Positions 7,237 through 14,860 of a DNA stretch of 44,588 nucleotides are shown here, in pieces. Position numbers and translations under genes: made by a program. A model generated the notes under the pieces. It was not told where the DNA came from and ran no database searches. It saw only the letters and a program-made list of their open reading frames with translations. Source of the DNA: a virus; IMG/VR virus record IMGVR_UViG_3300021963_000222, positions 1 to 44,588 of that record. The stretch is one strand, 5' to 3'. How positions within the stretch are numbered: position 1 is the stretch's first letter; every line of letters begins with the position of its first letter.

Positions 7237-7902
7237 TTATCCATTTTTTATCGTTTCTTGCAAAAAAAGGCAGATCCAAGAAGCATCTACCAGATCGTCG
7301 ATCGGCTTGTTTACCTGCTTGGATTTGGTAATCCAAGACGAAGCATGCTTAGCGATAACATCGGTAAAGTCGGAGAAATTTCCTCCTGCAGTCGGAGCCT
7401 TTTCTACCAGTGCATGATACATCTCGTCCTTCTTGAAGTTGCCTTTTCCTGCAAACTTCTTGATTGCAGTCGGTGGAAAAACATAGAAGTTTTTTGACCC
7501 GATCTTGTCCACAATCTTTTTCCTAATGAGAGCTGTTGCCATCGAGATGTCAATCAAGGCATTTCCATTGGAGGAAAAGCTGAGTCCCTCAATGGCGATC
7601 TTAACATCCTCCCCTTCAATGAATGGCTCGATATGATACCAGAACACATCTACAATATCTTGAAAATAGTCAATCTTGACCCTTTCTCTGGCAGAATATT
7701 CTTCCGGCATCTCCTTCTTGGTTAGAAAAAAGAGATCTATATCGGGATCCCCATCCAAAATGGCATAGGGTTTGTCCTTTGACTTTCTGAGAGACTCTGC
7801 AGTTCTGTCGGTTCTAGTTAAACTTCCCCAGTTATACCTTCCGTCTTTGTAGACGCAGAATGCAGGAGACGTTAATGAAAAGTCTATTCCAATATAGATC
7901 AT
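7237..7902 (-). CDS. RuvC-like Holliday junction resolvase
   Basis: This 221-aa RNase H-fold nuclease is of the RuvC type. Strand 1 carries GIDFSLTSPA with catalytic Asp7, strand 4 carries IAIEGLSF with Glu105, and the C-terminal helix carries IDDLVDASW with Asp203 and Asp206. The PPTAIKKFAGKGNFKKDEM stretch (143-161) is the usual RuvC region (P-x-x-x-K...G-x-G...K). It probably resolves Holliday junctions and branched DNA before packaging. T4 uses the unrelated gp49 endonuclease VII for that job, so this phage appears to have an alternative. It lies immediately upstream of gene 32, in keeping with a replication-recombination role. The middle ~60 residues are longer than in cellular RuvC. Confidence 0.85.
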   Translation of the reverse strand: MIYIGIDFSLTSPAFCVYKDGRYNWGSLTRTDRTAESLRKSKDKPYAILDGDPDIDLFFLTKKEMPEEYSARERVKIDYFQDIVDVFWYHIEPFIEGEDVKIAIEGLSFSSNGNALIDISMATALIRKKIVDKIGSKNFYVFPPTAIKKFAGKGNFKKDEMYHALVEKAPTAGGNFSDFTDVIAKHASSWITKSKQVNKPIDDLVDASWICLFLQETIKNG

Positions 7903-7937
7903 AAAAATGTTATAGTGATTAGTGAGAGATAAGTTCT

Positions 7938-8255
7938 CTAGTCCTGGATAGAACTAAAAGTTAGGGTAACCAGAGTATCAGTGGTAAAATCCAGGGTCAC
8001 TATTTTATTATCTGTTAAAGAAGATAAGATTAGTGATATTTCCTGAAAAATCTGATATGCTAGGTCAGTTTTGGCAAATTCAACCACAGTTCCATAGTAG
8101 ATTTTTCCAGCACTTAAAGGTCCTGCCGTTGATAGGGATCTAAAGTACAGATAGACTGAGCTCTGATCAGATTTCATCTCTGAAAAACTCCTCACCGAGA
8201 AAGAACTATACAATTTTTCTGATCCAGAAAGATAAGCAATTCTAATGAACTCCAT
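7938..8255 (-). CDS. hypothetical protein, 105 aa
   Basis: I do not recognise this protein. It is Ser/Thr/Leu-rich with alternating hydrophobic residues, suggesting an all-beta or alpha/beta small domain. No signal peptide, Cys pairs or catalytic motif is visible. Its start shares one base with the stop of the preceding 111-aa gene (TAATG), so the pair is translationally coupled. Composition (Ser-rich, low charge) resembles the neighbouring virion proteins more than the replication proteins that follow, so a minor tail or head component is the likelier role. That is context-based inference only. Confidence 0.65.
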   Translation of the reverse strand: MEFIRIAYLSGSEKLYSSFSVRSFSEMKSDQSSVYLYFRSLSTAGPLSAGKIYYGTVVEFAKTDLAYQIFQEISLILSSLTDNKIVTLDFTTDTLVTLTFSSIQD

Positions 8256-8590
8256 TAGCTAGAAAGAATTGTTTGTGACAGGGAAAAACCAGAGCTATAG
8301 AAGTTCAGGTAAGAGATAGAACTGCTAGCTAAAATAGCATTATTCCAAAGGGATTCCATATAGTTTCCCGAGCCAGTAGCTCCAGTAGCTCCGGTTACTG
8401 CATAAAAATCCAAAAGTGTTTGGAAATTGGTAGAAGAAGAAAGAACCGAACTAGAGTTGACCGAGTCTAAAAAAATATAAAATTTAGTAGGAGATGTCTT
8501 ATAAGATCCGACTAATTCCGGATTAATAGAAACAGAAAGAGGATTCCCATTGGAGTCAAGACCATATTGAATTTGAATAAGACTTGACAC
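8255..8590 (-). CDS. small probable virion protein with GATG motif, 111 aa
   Basis: I do not recognise the family. The protein is Ser-rich and beta-prone, and contains the short glycine-triplet stretch TGATGATGSG at about residues 66-75, the same type of element seen in most large structural proteins of this window. That shared element and its place beside the tail-tube-like gene suggest a virion component. Its stop overlaps the start of the 105-aa gene by one base, so both are probably expressed together. No enzymatic or membrane feature is visible. Confidence 0.65.
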   Translation of the reverse strand: MSSLIQIQYGLDSNGNPLSVSINPELVGSYKTSPTKFYIFLDSVNSSSVLSSSTNFQTLLDFYAVTGATGATGSGNYMESLWNNAILASSSISYLNFYSSGFSLSQTILSS

Positions 8591-8598
8591 GGGTGAAA

Positions 8599-8844
8599 TT
8601 ACATTTTAGGCTGTACTGCTTGTCCTACTTGTCCAGTATATTGATAAACTTTAGCTAGCTTGTTGAAGCACTTCTCCATCTGCTCATCGGTTAGACAGTC
8701 AACGATGTCGTTTAGGACCCTTTGGTCGTTTCCAGAAGCAGCAACCAGAGTGTTTTTCATGTGTTGCTTTAGGTCATTTTTACCATACATTGGCTGACCG
8801 TACTTCATTTCGTTTATCTTGGTTAGTTCAGAAAATTTTCTCAT
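8599..8844 (-). CDS. small protein with putative capsid-targeting leader, 81 aa
   Basis: This is a short, mainly helical protein. Its first residues, MRKFSELTKINE, align without gaps to the leader of the nucleotidyltransferase at 1350-2276 over nine positions (F-S-E-L-T-K-I-N-E against F-S-Q-F-S-A-L-N-E). They end in the (I/L)-x-Glu pattern cut by T4-type prohead proteases, although the next residue is Met, not a small one. The body has a basic helix near 24-33 and an acidic helix (DCLTDEQMEKCFNKLAKVYQY) near 48-68. It may be an internal head protein. A small baseplate or tail chaperone is the alternative, given the tail-tube-like neighbour. Confidence 0.6.
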   Translation of the reverse strand: MRKFSELTKINEMKYGQPMYGKNDLKQHMKNTLVAASGNDQRVLNDIVDCLTDEQMEKCFNKLAKVYQYTGQVGQAVQPKM

Positions 8845-8888
8845 CTCTTTTATTATTTTATAGACTATATATCTCGACTCGATAAAAA

Positions 8889-9440
8889 TTATCTAGCCAT
8901 ATCGAGATCAATTCCTAGGTAGTTGTAGTTAAATCCGGCGGTGAATGCTGTTGCCGTCGGAGCATTCTGGGTGTAGTTCAAATTCAGCTCAGAAAGAGAA
9001 GCTATTGTTACCCCCTTAAATTGGACAGTTGCTACTACGTTTCCAGAGTTATCCAGAACCTGGAGAGGTAAATTCTCCACAAATAAATCGGGATTCTTAA
9101 AGTTAAGGTGTTCAAGCATCGTCTCCAACATCACGAAGTAGTTGATAAATCCAGAAGCCATTCTAAATGTAACAGAAAATCCCTGAGAGAATAAGTTCTG
9201 AATTGGGGTAGCTGATTGGTATGTTATCTTCTTACCTAGAGGTCTAGTCTGAGTTACATTGTCCACCTGCAGAGATGGGAACGTGACAGACTGAATAGTG
9301 CTATTCATGTACTGGGTCAGAGTATCATAGGGAATCGATTGATTCTTGATGTACTGAAAATACTTTGTTTCTATCCCAGGAGGAAAAAATCCCCTAGGGA
9401 AGACAAAGTAAAAACTATTGGATCTTGCGTTTAATATCAT
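8889..9440 (-). CDS. tail tube-like protein (gp19 or tube-initiator family)
   Basis: This 183-aa protein reads like a phage tail-tube fold. It has a beta-rich N-terminus, TIQSVTFPSLQVDNV (48-62), a central helix FINYFVMLETMLEHLN, a strand pair LQVLDNSGNVVATVQFKGV and a final hairpin FTAGFNYNYLGIDL. T4 gp19 has the same order, with a 'sel.l.y' strand before the last hairpin (here LSELNLNY). Tube proteins form the inner rigid channel for DNA. Homologous folds also occur in baseplate initiators (gp48, gp54), and a myovirus normally has several copies, so which one this is cannot be settled here. No sheath gene is in the window. The gene is followed by small proteins and preceded by a large structural gene. 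Confidence 0.55.
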   Translation of the reverse strand: MILNARSNSFYFVFPRGFFPPGIETKYFQYIKNQSIPYDTLTQYMNSTIQSVTFPSLQVDNVTQTRPLGKKITYQSATPIQNLFSQGFSVTFRMASGFINYFVMLETMLEHLNFKNPDLFVENLPLQVLDNSGNVVATVQFKGVTIASLSELNLNYTQNAPTATAFTAGFNYNYLGIDLDMAR

Positions 9441-9462
9441 CGTGTTGTCTTATGGATAAATG

Positions 9463-11952
9463 TTACTGCTGGACTGCAGGTGGTCTAGAAGTCCCGGAAT
9501 CCCCTCCTGTTGCATTTCCGGTTGATCCCTGGTTAGAAGCAGATCCTCCATTAGTTTGCCCAGCGTTGGTGTTTCCATAGTTGTTTAGAATTGTAAGATC
9601 AGCATCTGTAAATATCCCCTTAACTGCATCCGTGAAGATCTTCTTAGTTATTCCCACGTATAGTTTATATCCAGGAGACTGAACGTTCAAGAAGTAGTTG
9701 ATAATATATTGAACGGTTATTCCCTCCGATAACATAGATTTAACAGCCAGTGAAATTGCAGACTTTAGTTCAGTGGTTGATAATCTTTGACCAGACGAAG
9801 CCGAGTTGGATGGTCGAGTAACCTCTACTCCATTTTCACTTGTGAAAGCAAATCCTGTTGCTGCCGTTCCTCCTCCAGTTTGTGGCTGGGTGTTGAGAAT
9901 ATTATTTCCCACTGAAACTGGAAGTGCCGCAGATCCTAAGAATGCAGTAGCAGAAGTAGGCTGATTTGTGTTGGTCTGTACAACAGTAGCAGTTGCTCCG
10001 GTAGCTCCACTAGTTGGAGATGTACTTGGGATCGGTTCATCGACTTTCAGCCAGTTTCCATAGTAAAGAACTGAAGAAGCATTAGCAGAAACTGTTAAGA
10101 CCCCACTCAAGAGACTTTGGTCTATATTCTGAGCAGAAAGAACAACGTCTTTAATGCTGTCATTTAAAGCAGTAGATCTGCTAGCTAGTGCATTTTTTGC
10201 AGCTCCTGTGGTTGGGATCTGATCACTGACAATATTTGGATCGTTTGCTGCAGGAGGACGATTTGTAATTGTATATGTTCTGTTTGTATATTGAAGAACA
10301 TCGGTAGCCAAAGTTTCAGAAACTTTGAAAGCAAGTTCCCCTTTGGCCGGATTTGCTATGTTTTTATCGTCAATTGTTGGGGCAGAAACTTTCTTGTTAC
10401 TATTGTTAAGAAACACCATGTAATAAGTTCCAGAAGATTCTAGATCGATCAGTTGGGTGTTTCCGTCTGCTCCCTGTTTATAGAAAGTAAACTTATAATA
10501 GTTGTCGAATGGACTTATTCTAATGTATGCTTTTCCTTGTCCATACACGGTCTGGTCCTGTACAGATCCCCCGTCTGCTTGGGTGATTGTTGTTCCTTTT
10601 ACCACCAGATTAGTCATCGTGGTGTTTACGAGGTTTCTCTCGTAGAAGACGTTGCTGTACTTAACAATAATCCTAGGAGTTGGATTTGAACTCGGAACGC
10701 TGATGTTCGTCTCCGTCGCTACTTTATTGTAGATCTTCTGAACCTGTGGAAGATTCTGAAGTTGAAGGGGAGCAATATAGGCACCATACTTGGCTGGGTT
10801 ATTATATGTCACAGAAGCTATTCTAGTGACCCTAGACTGATCTACAGAGTTTACCAAGGTCATAGTATACCTTAGATTAAAAGTCGAAGCCACACCGGAG
10901 TTTCTGATGATTGGCCTGTAGAGATTCGGAATGTCGTAGGCATTAGTCTGGATCGTATAGAAATTAGCAGTCTGGATGAAAGCTGTTCCTATCTGTTCAA
11001 AAACTTTAATGTCGTTCTGGATGTAGTATTGATTCCCGATGGAATTCTGGAAGAGAATAAAATCTTCAATAAATCCTCCATTGTCAGTTGCAAAATACTC
11101 AAAGAAGTCCCCAGTATCTGCAGGAGAAATGTAGGCTCCAATATTTCTAAAAGGATCCTCAGATTCAAGAGAAAGAGTTGAAATTAGGTTAGCTCCATAA
11201 GTAACATATCCTGTAGTCAGAGTTGTATTTAGAACCTCATAGGCTCTAACTCTCATTGGGGATCCAACCACAAATCCTTTCCCACTGTGACTCAGGAGAG
11301 CTGCAGGAGTTAAAGATGGTGTTGGGGAAGAAATGTACTGATTATTTAGATTGACTAAACTCGGAACCTTAATCTCAAAGTACTTGTCATAGGAGTTAAT
11401 TCCTATCATTAAAGGACTTGGGTTTAGAGTGTATTGTCCAGCAAATCCGCTATCTATAAAGATTTGAGAAAAGGTCACATAAGTTCCATCAACGTCTAGG
11501 AAATCTATTCCGAGAATAACTCCATCGATATTACCCAAGTTGTAACCTGCTAGAATGTGATATCTAACAGAGTCATAAACGATTGCAAAGTTGCTCGAAA
11601 AATCCACAGGAAGATCTGCAGTTGAAGTCAACTTAGGATTGAAGTCGTTATATGGAATAATGTAATTTGGATTAAGCGGAATAAAGCTATTATCCGTAAC
11701 TCTAACAACGTTATTTAGGGTTGTATTTTTTGTAAGACTGTAGTTCTGACTTTGGTTAAAAATCTGAACCCCATTATCGGCAGTTCCACCAATCGACTGG
11801 ACCATTCCATTGATCAATTTATCATAGGAAACAGTTGTGCTTCCCGTGTTGACGTTATACGTCTCTGGATTGGGTTGATCCGCATACATGTACTCCATGA
11901 CCATGTAAGGGGTCAGTTGTACATATTTGGATGTGGTAGTATATGTTGCCAT
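9463..11952 (-). CDS. large virion structural protein, 829 aa
   Basis: The family is not recognised. The protein is Asn/Ser/Thr/Tyr-rich, poor in charge and Cys, and mostly beta, as expected for a tail or baseplate component. The N-terminal ~250 residues look like one beta-rich domain. A segment near 560-600 is rich in Ala and Asn. A mini GATGAT element sits near residue 650. A short helical domain (ELKSAISLAVKSML and following, ~725-790) precedes a disordered Gly/Asn/Ser tail ending in RPPAVQQ. It lies between the membrane protein and the tail-tube-like gene, so it may belong to the tail tube or baseplate hub surroundings. A virion role is very likely; the exact role is unknown. Confidence 0.7.
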   Translation of the reverse strand: MATYTTTSKYVQLTPYMVMEYMYADQPNPETYNVNTGSTTVSYDKLINGMVQSIGGTADNGVQIFNQSQNYSLTKNTTLNNVVRVTDNSFIPLNPNYIIPYNDFNPKLTSTADLPVDFSSNFAIVYDSVRYHILAGYNLGNIDGVILGIDFLDVDGTYVTFSQIFIDSGFAGQYTLNPSPLMIGINSYDKYFEIKVPSLVNLNNQYISSPTPSLTPAALLSHSGKGFVVGSPMRVRAYEVLNTTLTTGYVTYGANLISTLSLESEDPFRNIGAYISPADTGDFFEYFATDNGGFIEDFILFQNSIGNQYYIQNDIKVFEQIGTAFIQTANFYTIQTNAYDIPNLYRPIIRNSGVASTFNLRYTMTLVNSVDQSRVTRIASVTYNNPAKYGAYIAPLQLQNLPQVQKIYNKVATETNISVPSSNPTPRIIVKYSNVFYERNLVNTTMTNLVVKGTTITQADGGSVQDQTVYGQGKAYIRISPFDNYYKFTFYKQGADGNTQLIDLESSGTYYMVFLNNSNKKVSAPTIDDKNIANPAKGELAFKVSETLATDVLQYTNRTYTITNRPPAANDPNIVSDQIPTTGAAKNALASRSTALNDSIKDVVLSAQNIDQSLLSGVLTVSANASSVLYYGNWLKVDEPIPSTSPTSGATGATATVVQTNTNQPTSATAFLGSAALPVSVGNNILNTQPQTGGGTAATGFAFTSENGVEVTRPSNSASSGQRLSTTELKSAISLAVKSMLSEGITVQYIINYFLNVQSPGYKLYVGITKKIFTDAVKGIFTDADLTILNNYGNTNAGQTNGGSASNQGSTGNATGGDSGTSRPPAVQQ

Positions 11953-11960
11953 TTAAGAGT

Positions 11961-12560
11961 TTATTTTATTTTCCAGCTCACAGACCCTCTAAGATATGGA
12001 GTAATGTTTGAATTGATTCCCATTCCGACCCCAAATAGCATGTCTTTTTTAGTCTTTAGCTGAATATCTCCTCCAAGGGAAGCAGGATTTCCAAGCTGAA
12101 AAGATGGTCCGATAAACCAAGCATTGCTAAGTTCTTTTAGGTATATAGTTTCTTTAATGGTTGGAATATTAATTGAAGTGTAGTATTTTCTTCCAACTAT
12201 TCTGTTTCTAGAAATTGTGTCGTTAACTGCAATATACCCAAGGGTGTCCTTTAATTTAAATGTATCGCTGTAAAAAATTCTAGCATAGTAGTCCTTCAGG
12301 ATTGAAGCTGTATCTACATTTGCAGGTATTTCTTTCACAACTTCGACCTCATGAACGATGTCTTCGCCTTTTTTGTATCTAGTTTCGATTTTAGTTTCAT
12401 AGAAGGTATCAATCTCGTGTTTGATAACTTCATAGTCCTTTCCATTGATTCTTAGAGTATCCCCAGCCTTCTTCTTTCCAAAACATCCCTCTTGATAAAG
12501 AATGATTAGGATAAGCCCAAGGATAACAATGTAAGGTGTGGTTTTTTTAAGATTCTTCAT
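11961..12560 (-). CDS. membrane-anchored envelope protein, candidate spanin-like lysis protein
   Basis: This 199-aa protein has a basic start (MKNLKKT), one hydrophobic segment (about residues 9-23) and a long charged region, and the last ~50 residues alternate polar and apolar like outer-membrane beta-strands (GPSFQLG..., FGVGMGINS, LRGSVSWKIK). A Cys at 26 follows the hydrophobic segment but the preceding residues (Q-E-G) make a poor lipobox, so a signal anchor is more likely than a lipoprotein. An inner-membrane anchor with a periplasm-spanning middle and an outer-membrane-like end suggests a one-piece spanin (inference). It overlaps by 14 nt with a coiled-coil gene upstream. A host-envelope remodelling or superinfection protein is the alternative. 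Confidence 0.5.
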   Translation of the reverse strand: MKNLKKTTPYIVILGLILIILYQEGCFGKKKAGDTLRINGKDYEVIKHEIDTFYETKIETRYKKGEDIVHEVEVVKEIPANVDTASILKDYYARIFYSDTFKLKDTLGYIAVNDTISRNRIVGRKYYTSINIPTIKETIYLKELSNAWFIGPSFQLGNPASLGGDIQLKTKKDMLFGVGMGINSNITPYLRGSVSWKIK

Positions 12561-12807
12561 TTTCTTTAGTATCGTATATTAATGTGAAAGGATTCAACTT
12601 TCCTGGCCCGTATTTAGATTCAAGATCTTTGACGAATTCTATCTCCTCGTCTCTTAGCTCATTTAGCTGTTTGATGAGACCTTCTGCTCTTTTGTTCATC
12701 ATTTCAATTTCAATCTGAACTCCTTGAATTTGAGCATGAACATCGGTGAATTTAGTCTTTAGATTTCTTGCTCTCTTTTCCTCTTTGATAGTTAAATTTT
12801 TCTCCAT
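12547..12807 (-). CDS. small coiled-coil protein, 86 aa
   Basis: Residues ~5-60 form one continuous charged amphipathic helix with heptad-like spacing (alternating Leu, Ile, Met with Lys and Glu), so a coiled-coil dimer is expected. The C-terminal 25 residues (GPGKLNPFTLIYD onward) are extended and end in an acidic tail. There is no signal or membrane segment. The 3' end overlaps the start of the membrane-protein gene by 14 nt, indicating coupled expression and perhaps a joint function in lysis or envelope control. It also lies directly after the two collagen-like fibre genes, so a fibre-assembly chaperone is an equally reasonable guess. Confidence 0.65.
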   Translation of the reverse strand: MEKNLTIKEEKRARNLKTKFTDVHAQIQGVQIEIEMMNKRAEGLIKQLNELRDEEIEFVKDLESKYGPGKLNPFTLIYDTKENEES

Positions 12808-12829
12808 ATTTATCTGTTTTTCTTTATAG

Positions 12830-14860
12830 CTAAAAATTAGCTAATTTATTCAATTTTCCGGGATTTTTAAGGGTTATAATTTTTCCGATTGCTTTAGAAA
12901 TGAAAATTCCAAATCTCATAAGAATTTTTCCTGCTAGATTTCCCTTATCGATGGCTCCCATTTCGTATGCCATTTGATAAGCCCAAGGTTTAGCAACAAA
13001 CCAAACAATCTTTGAGAATAAACTGGATTTCTTCATCAGACCAACTATCGGAATAGCCCAATAATGATATCCGACCATGGTCTCCGGACTTGTTGCAGAA
13101 ATTATTCTTCCAAATTCTTCGTCCGCTTCTCTTATTTCATTAGGCATAAACCCTTGTCTGTATAGTTCTGTACATATTACAGTTAACTGAGTTCCACCTA
13201 AGCTAGAATAATAATATGGGAGTTGAGCTGAGGAATTATACCCAGAAGAAAATGATTCTATATAGAAAAATTTATTTCCGCTGGTGTTAACGGTTGTAGG
13301 GAAAGCTGACCCAAAGAAATTAATTCTAACGTGTCGACATCCACCAGTTGGTCCTGGGTTAGTAGCTCCAGAGTCCCCGATGTAAAAATCGCTAGGGGAA
13401 AAAGAAAAATTGGTCGGGATGGAAACCCCACCTATACAGGTTTCTCCATTTAGAAAAATATCTATGCATGAAGCGTTTTCAGCTTCGATATAGGAGTCGA
13501 TCCCGGTAAGTAGCAGCCAGATTCTGCCACTTCTCCCGTCTGAGTTAATTGGTCCAGTTGGAACTGCGTTCACGACAATTACGTCGCTGGAAGGGATTAT
13601 CTGAATATAATTGTTTAAATTAAGCCCATTAAATAGGGATTTAGAAGATGCAGAACTAGTGATAGATTGATAAGACTTGACTATATTTGCACCGGTTCCC
13701 CCACTCACTCCAGTAGAACCAGTATATCCTATAGATAAAGCGGGATACGTAGCAGCAATTTGACTTGCAGATGGGCTGTTTCCTACTGTGAATAAATTTC
13801 CTCCAGAAACACCTAAAGCTAGGGAATTTCTAATGCTTCCCCCATAGAATCCAGAATACTCTAAAACTGTTCTTAGTCCGGTTTGGCCGTCAAGAAGAGC
13901 TCCGTTGATGGACAGAGCATAGTCGCTTCCATATGAAGTTGCTCCCATTCCCGAGTCCATGTTAGAAAGAGAAAGTCCACCCGTCTGTAGAAGTGCATTT
14001 AAACTTGTAAATCCAAGAGTATTTGCATTAATAGAAATTCCAGAAGGTCCTTCTAGAGAACCCGTAGTAAAAGAGTTCCAGTTGATTCCACTAGCAACTA
14101 AGCTAGCAGTTCCCCCTGTAGAAGAGTATGATCCAGTTGCTTGAGATTGGATGGTGATTTCTCCACCAGAAGAAAATTTAATGTCGTAGTTATCTCCTGT
14201 GTTCTGCCAGAAAAAGGAAGGCAAATCTGATTCAGAATAAAAGGTTTTACCCAATGAAAATAAAGGGAGAGAAGCAGTAATTGAAGCATCATTCTCAATT
14301 AAAATCTTGGAATATCTTGGGTTTGCATTTGCAGTGGTAACATCTCTATCTGTAAAAACAAAGGTAGCCGAAGAAGGAGAAGTTGCCCCTATTACTATAG
14401 CATTTTTCTCCGTTACTTCTCCAGGGCCAGAAACCCCTTGGATCAGAGTAAAGTTGCTATCAATTGCAAAATTAGAAAGGGTGTCTATCCAGAACGGATA
14501 TTCTCCTAGAGTGTAATTGTCTTTATACTGATAAATTCGGTTTGGCCCTCCGGTGGATCCTGGTGAAGTATCCACCCAGACGTCATAATTTATCAGAGGA
14601 GCTTCCGTATATGGAATATTACCAAAAGGTGGGGTTTGTTGAAAGTACCATTTATTAGCTCTAGAACCAGTAGGTCCAGTAGATCCATCTTTCCCGACCT
14701 GTCCAATTATTCCGGTTGCACCCAAAACTCCGGATTGGCCAGGTAGTCCAACCGCATTAGAAAGTACTTGAGAAAAGTTGTAATTAACCTTTCCTATAAT
14801 TTGGTTCTTATCGTCTCCTGGCAGTATGTAATTTGTATTAAAACTCATATTGCTAGTCAT
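12830..14860 (-). CDS. collagen-like tail fibre protein, 676 aa
   Basis: The order is an N-terminal module ending in KVNYNF (24-29), a Gly-x-y collagen-like run (38-66) that should form a triple helix, and a domain opening with NKWYFQQTPP and YDVWVDTS. A long Ser/Gly/Thr-rich beta shaft follows, then a different helical C-terminal module (~577-676) with aromatic and basic residues (GYHYWAIPIVGLMKKS, KPWAYQMAYEMG). The first ~150 residues match the upstream 490-aa gene closely in pattern, so the two are tandem paralogues. The probable role is receptor-binding fibre or spike, trimeric. The C-terminal module is unlike the rest and could be an assembly chaperone, host-binding tip or acquired domain. 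Its start overlaps the upstream stop by one base. Confidence 0.75.
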   Translation of the reverse strand: MTSNMSFNTNYILPGDDKNQIIGKVNYNFSQVLSNAVGLPGQSGVLGATGIIGQVGKDGSTGPTGSRANKWYFQQTPPFGNIPYTEAPLINYDVWVDTSPGSTGGPNRIYQYKDNYTLGEYPFWIDTLSNFAIDSNFTLIQGVSGPGEVTEKNAIVIGATSPSSATFVFTDRDVTTANANPRYSKILIENDASITASLPLFSLGKTFYSESDLPSFFWQNTGDNYDIKFSSGGEITIQSQATGSYSSTGGTASLVASGINWNSFTTGSLEGPSGISINANTLGFTSLNALLQTGGLSLSNMDSGMGATSYGSDYALSINGALLDGQTGLRTVLEYSGFYGGSIRNSLALGVSGGNLFTVGNSPSASQIAATYPALSIGYTGSTGVSGGTGANIVKSYQSITSSASSKSLFNGLNLNNYIQIIPSSDVIVVNAVPTGPINSDGRSGRIWLLLTGIDSYIEAENASCIDIFLNGETCIGGVSIPTNFSFSPSDFYIGDSGATNPGPTGGCRHVRINFFGSAFPTTVNTSGNKFFYIESFSSGYNSSAQLPYYYSSLGGTQLTVICTELYRQGFMPNEIREADEEFGRIISATSPETMVGYHYWAIPIVGLMKKSSLFSKIVWFVAKPWAYQMAYEMGAIDKGNLAGKILMRFGIFISKAIGKIITLKNPGKLNKLANF

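Noticed and set aside
7918-7940. Short inverted repeat AGAGA/TCTCT between the resolvase and 105-aa genes
   Set aside because: Only 5 bp and no T-tract; not distinguishable from chance.
12480-12500. Lipobox at Cys26 of the 199-aa membrane protein
   Set aside because: The residues before Cys (Q-E-G) do not fit the L-(A/S)-(G/A)-C pattern; a signal anchor is simpler.
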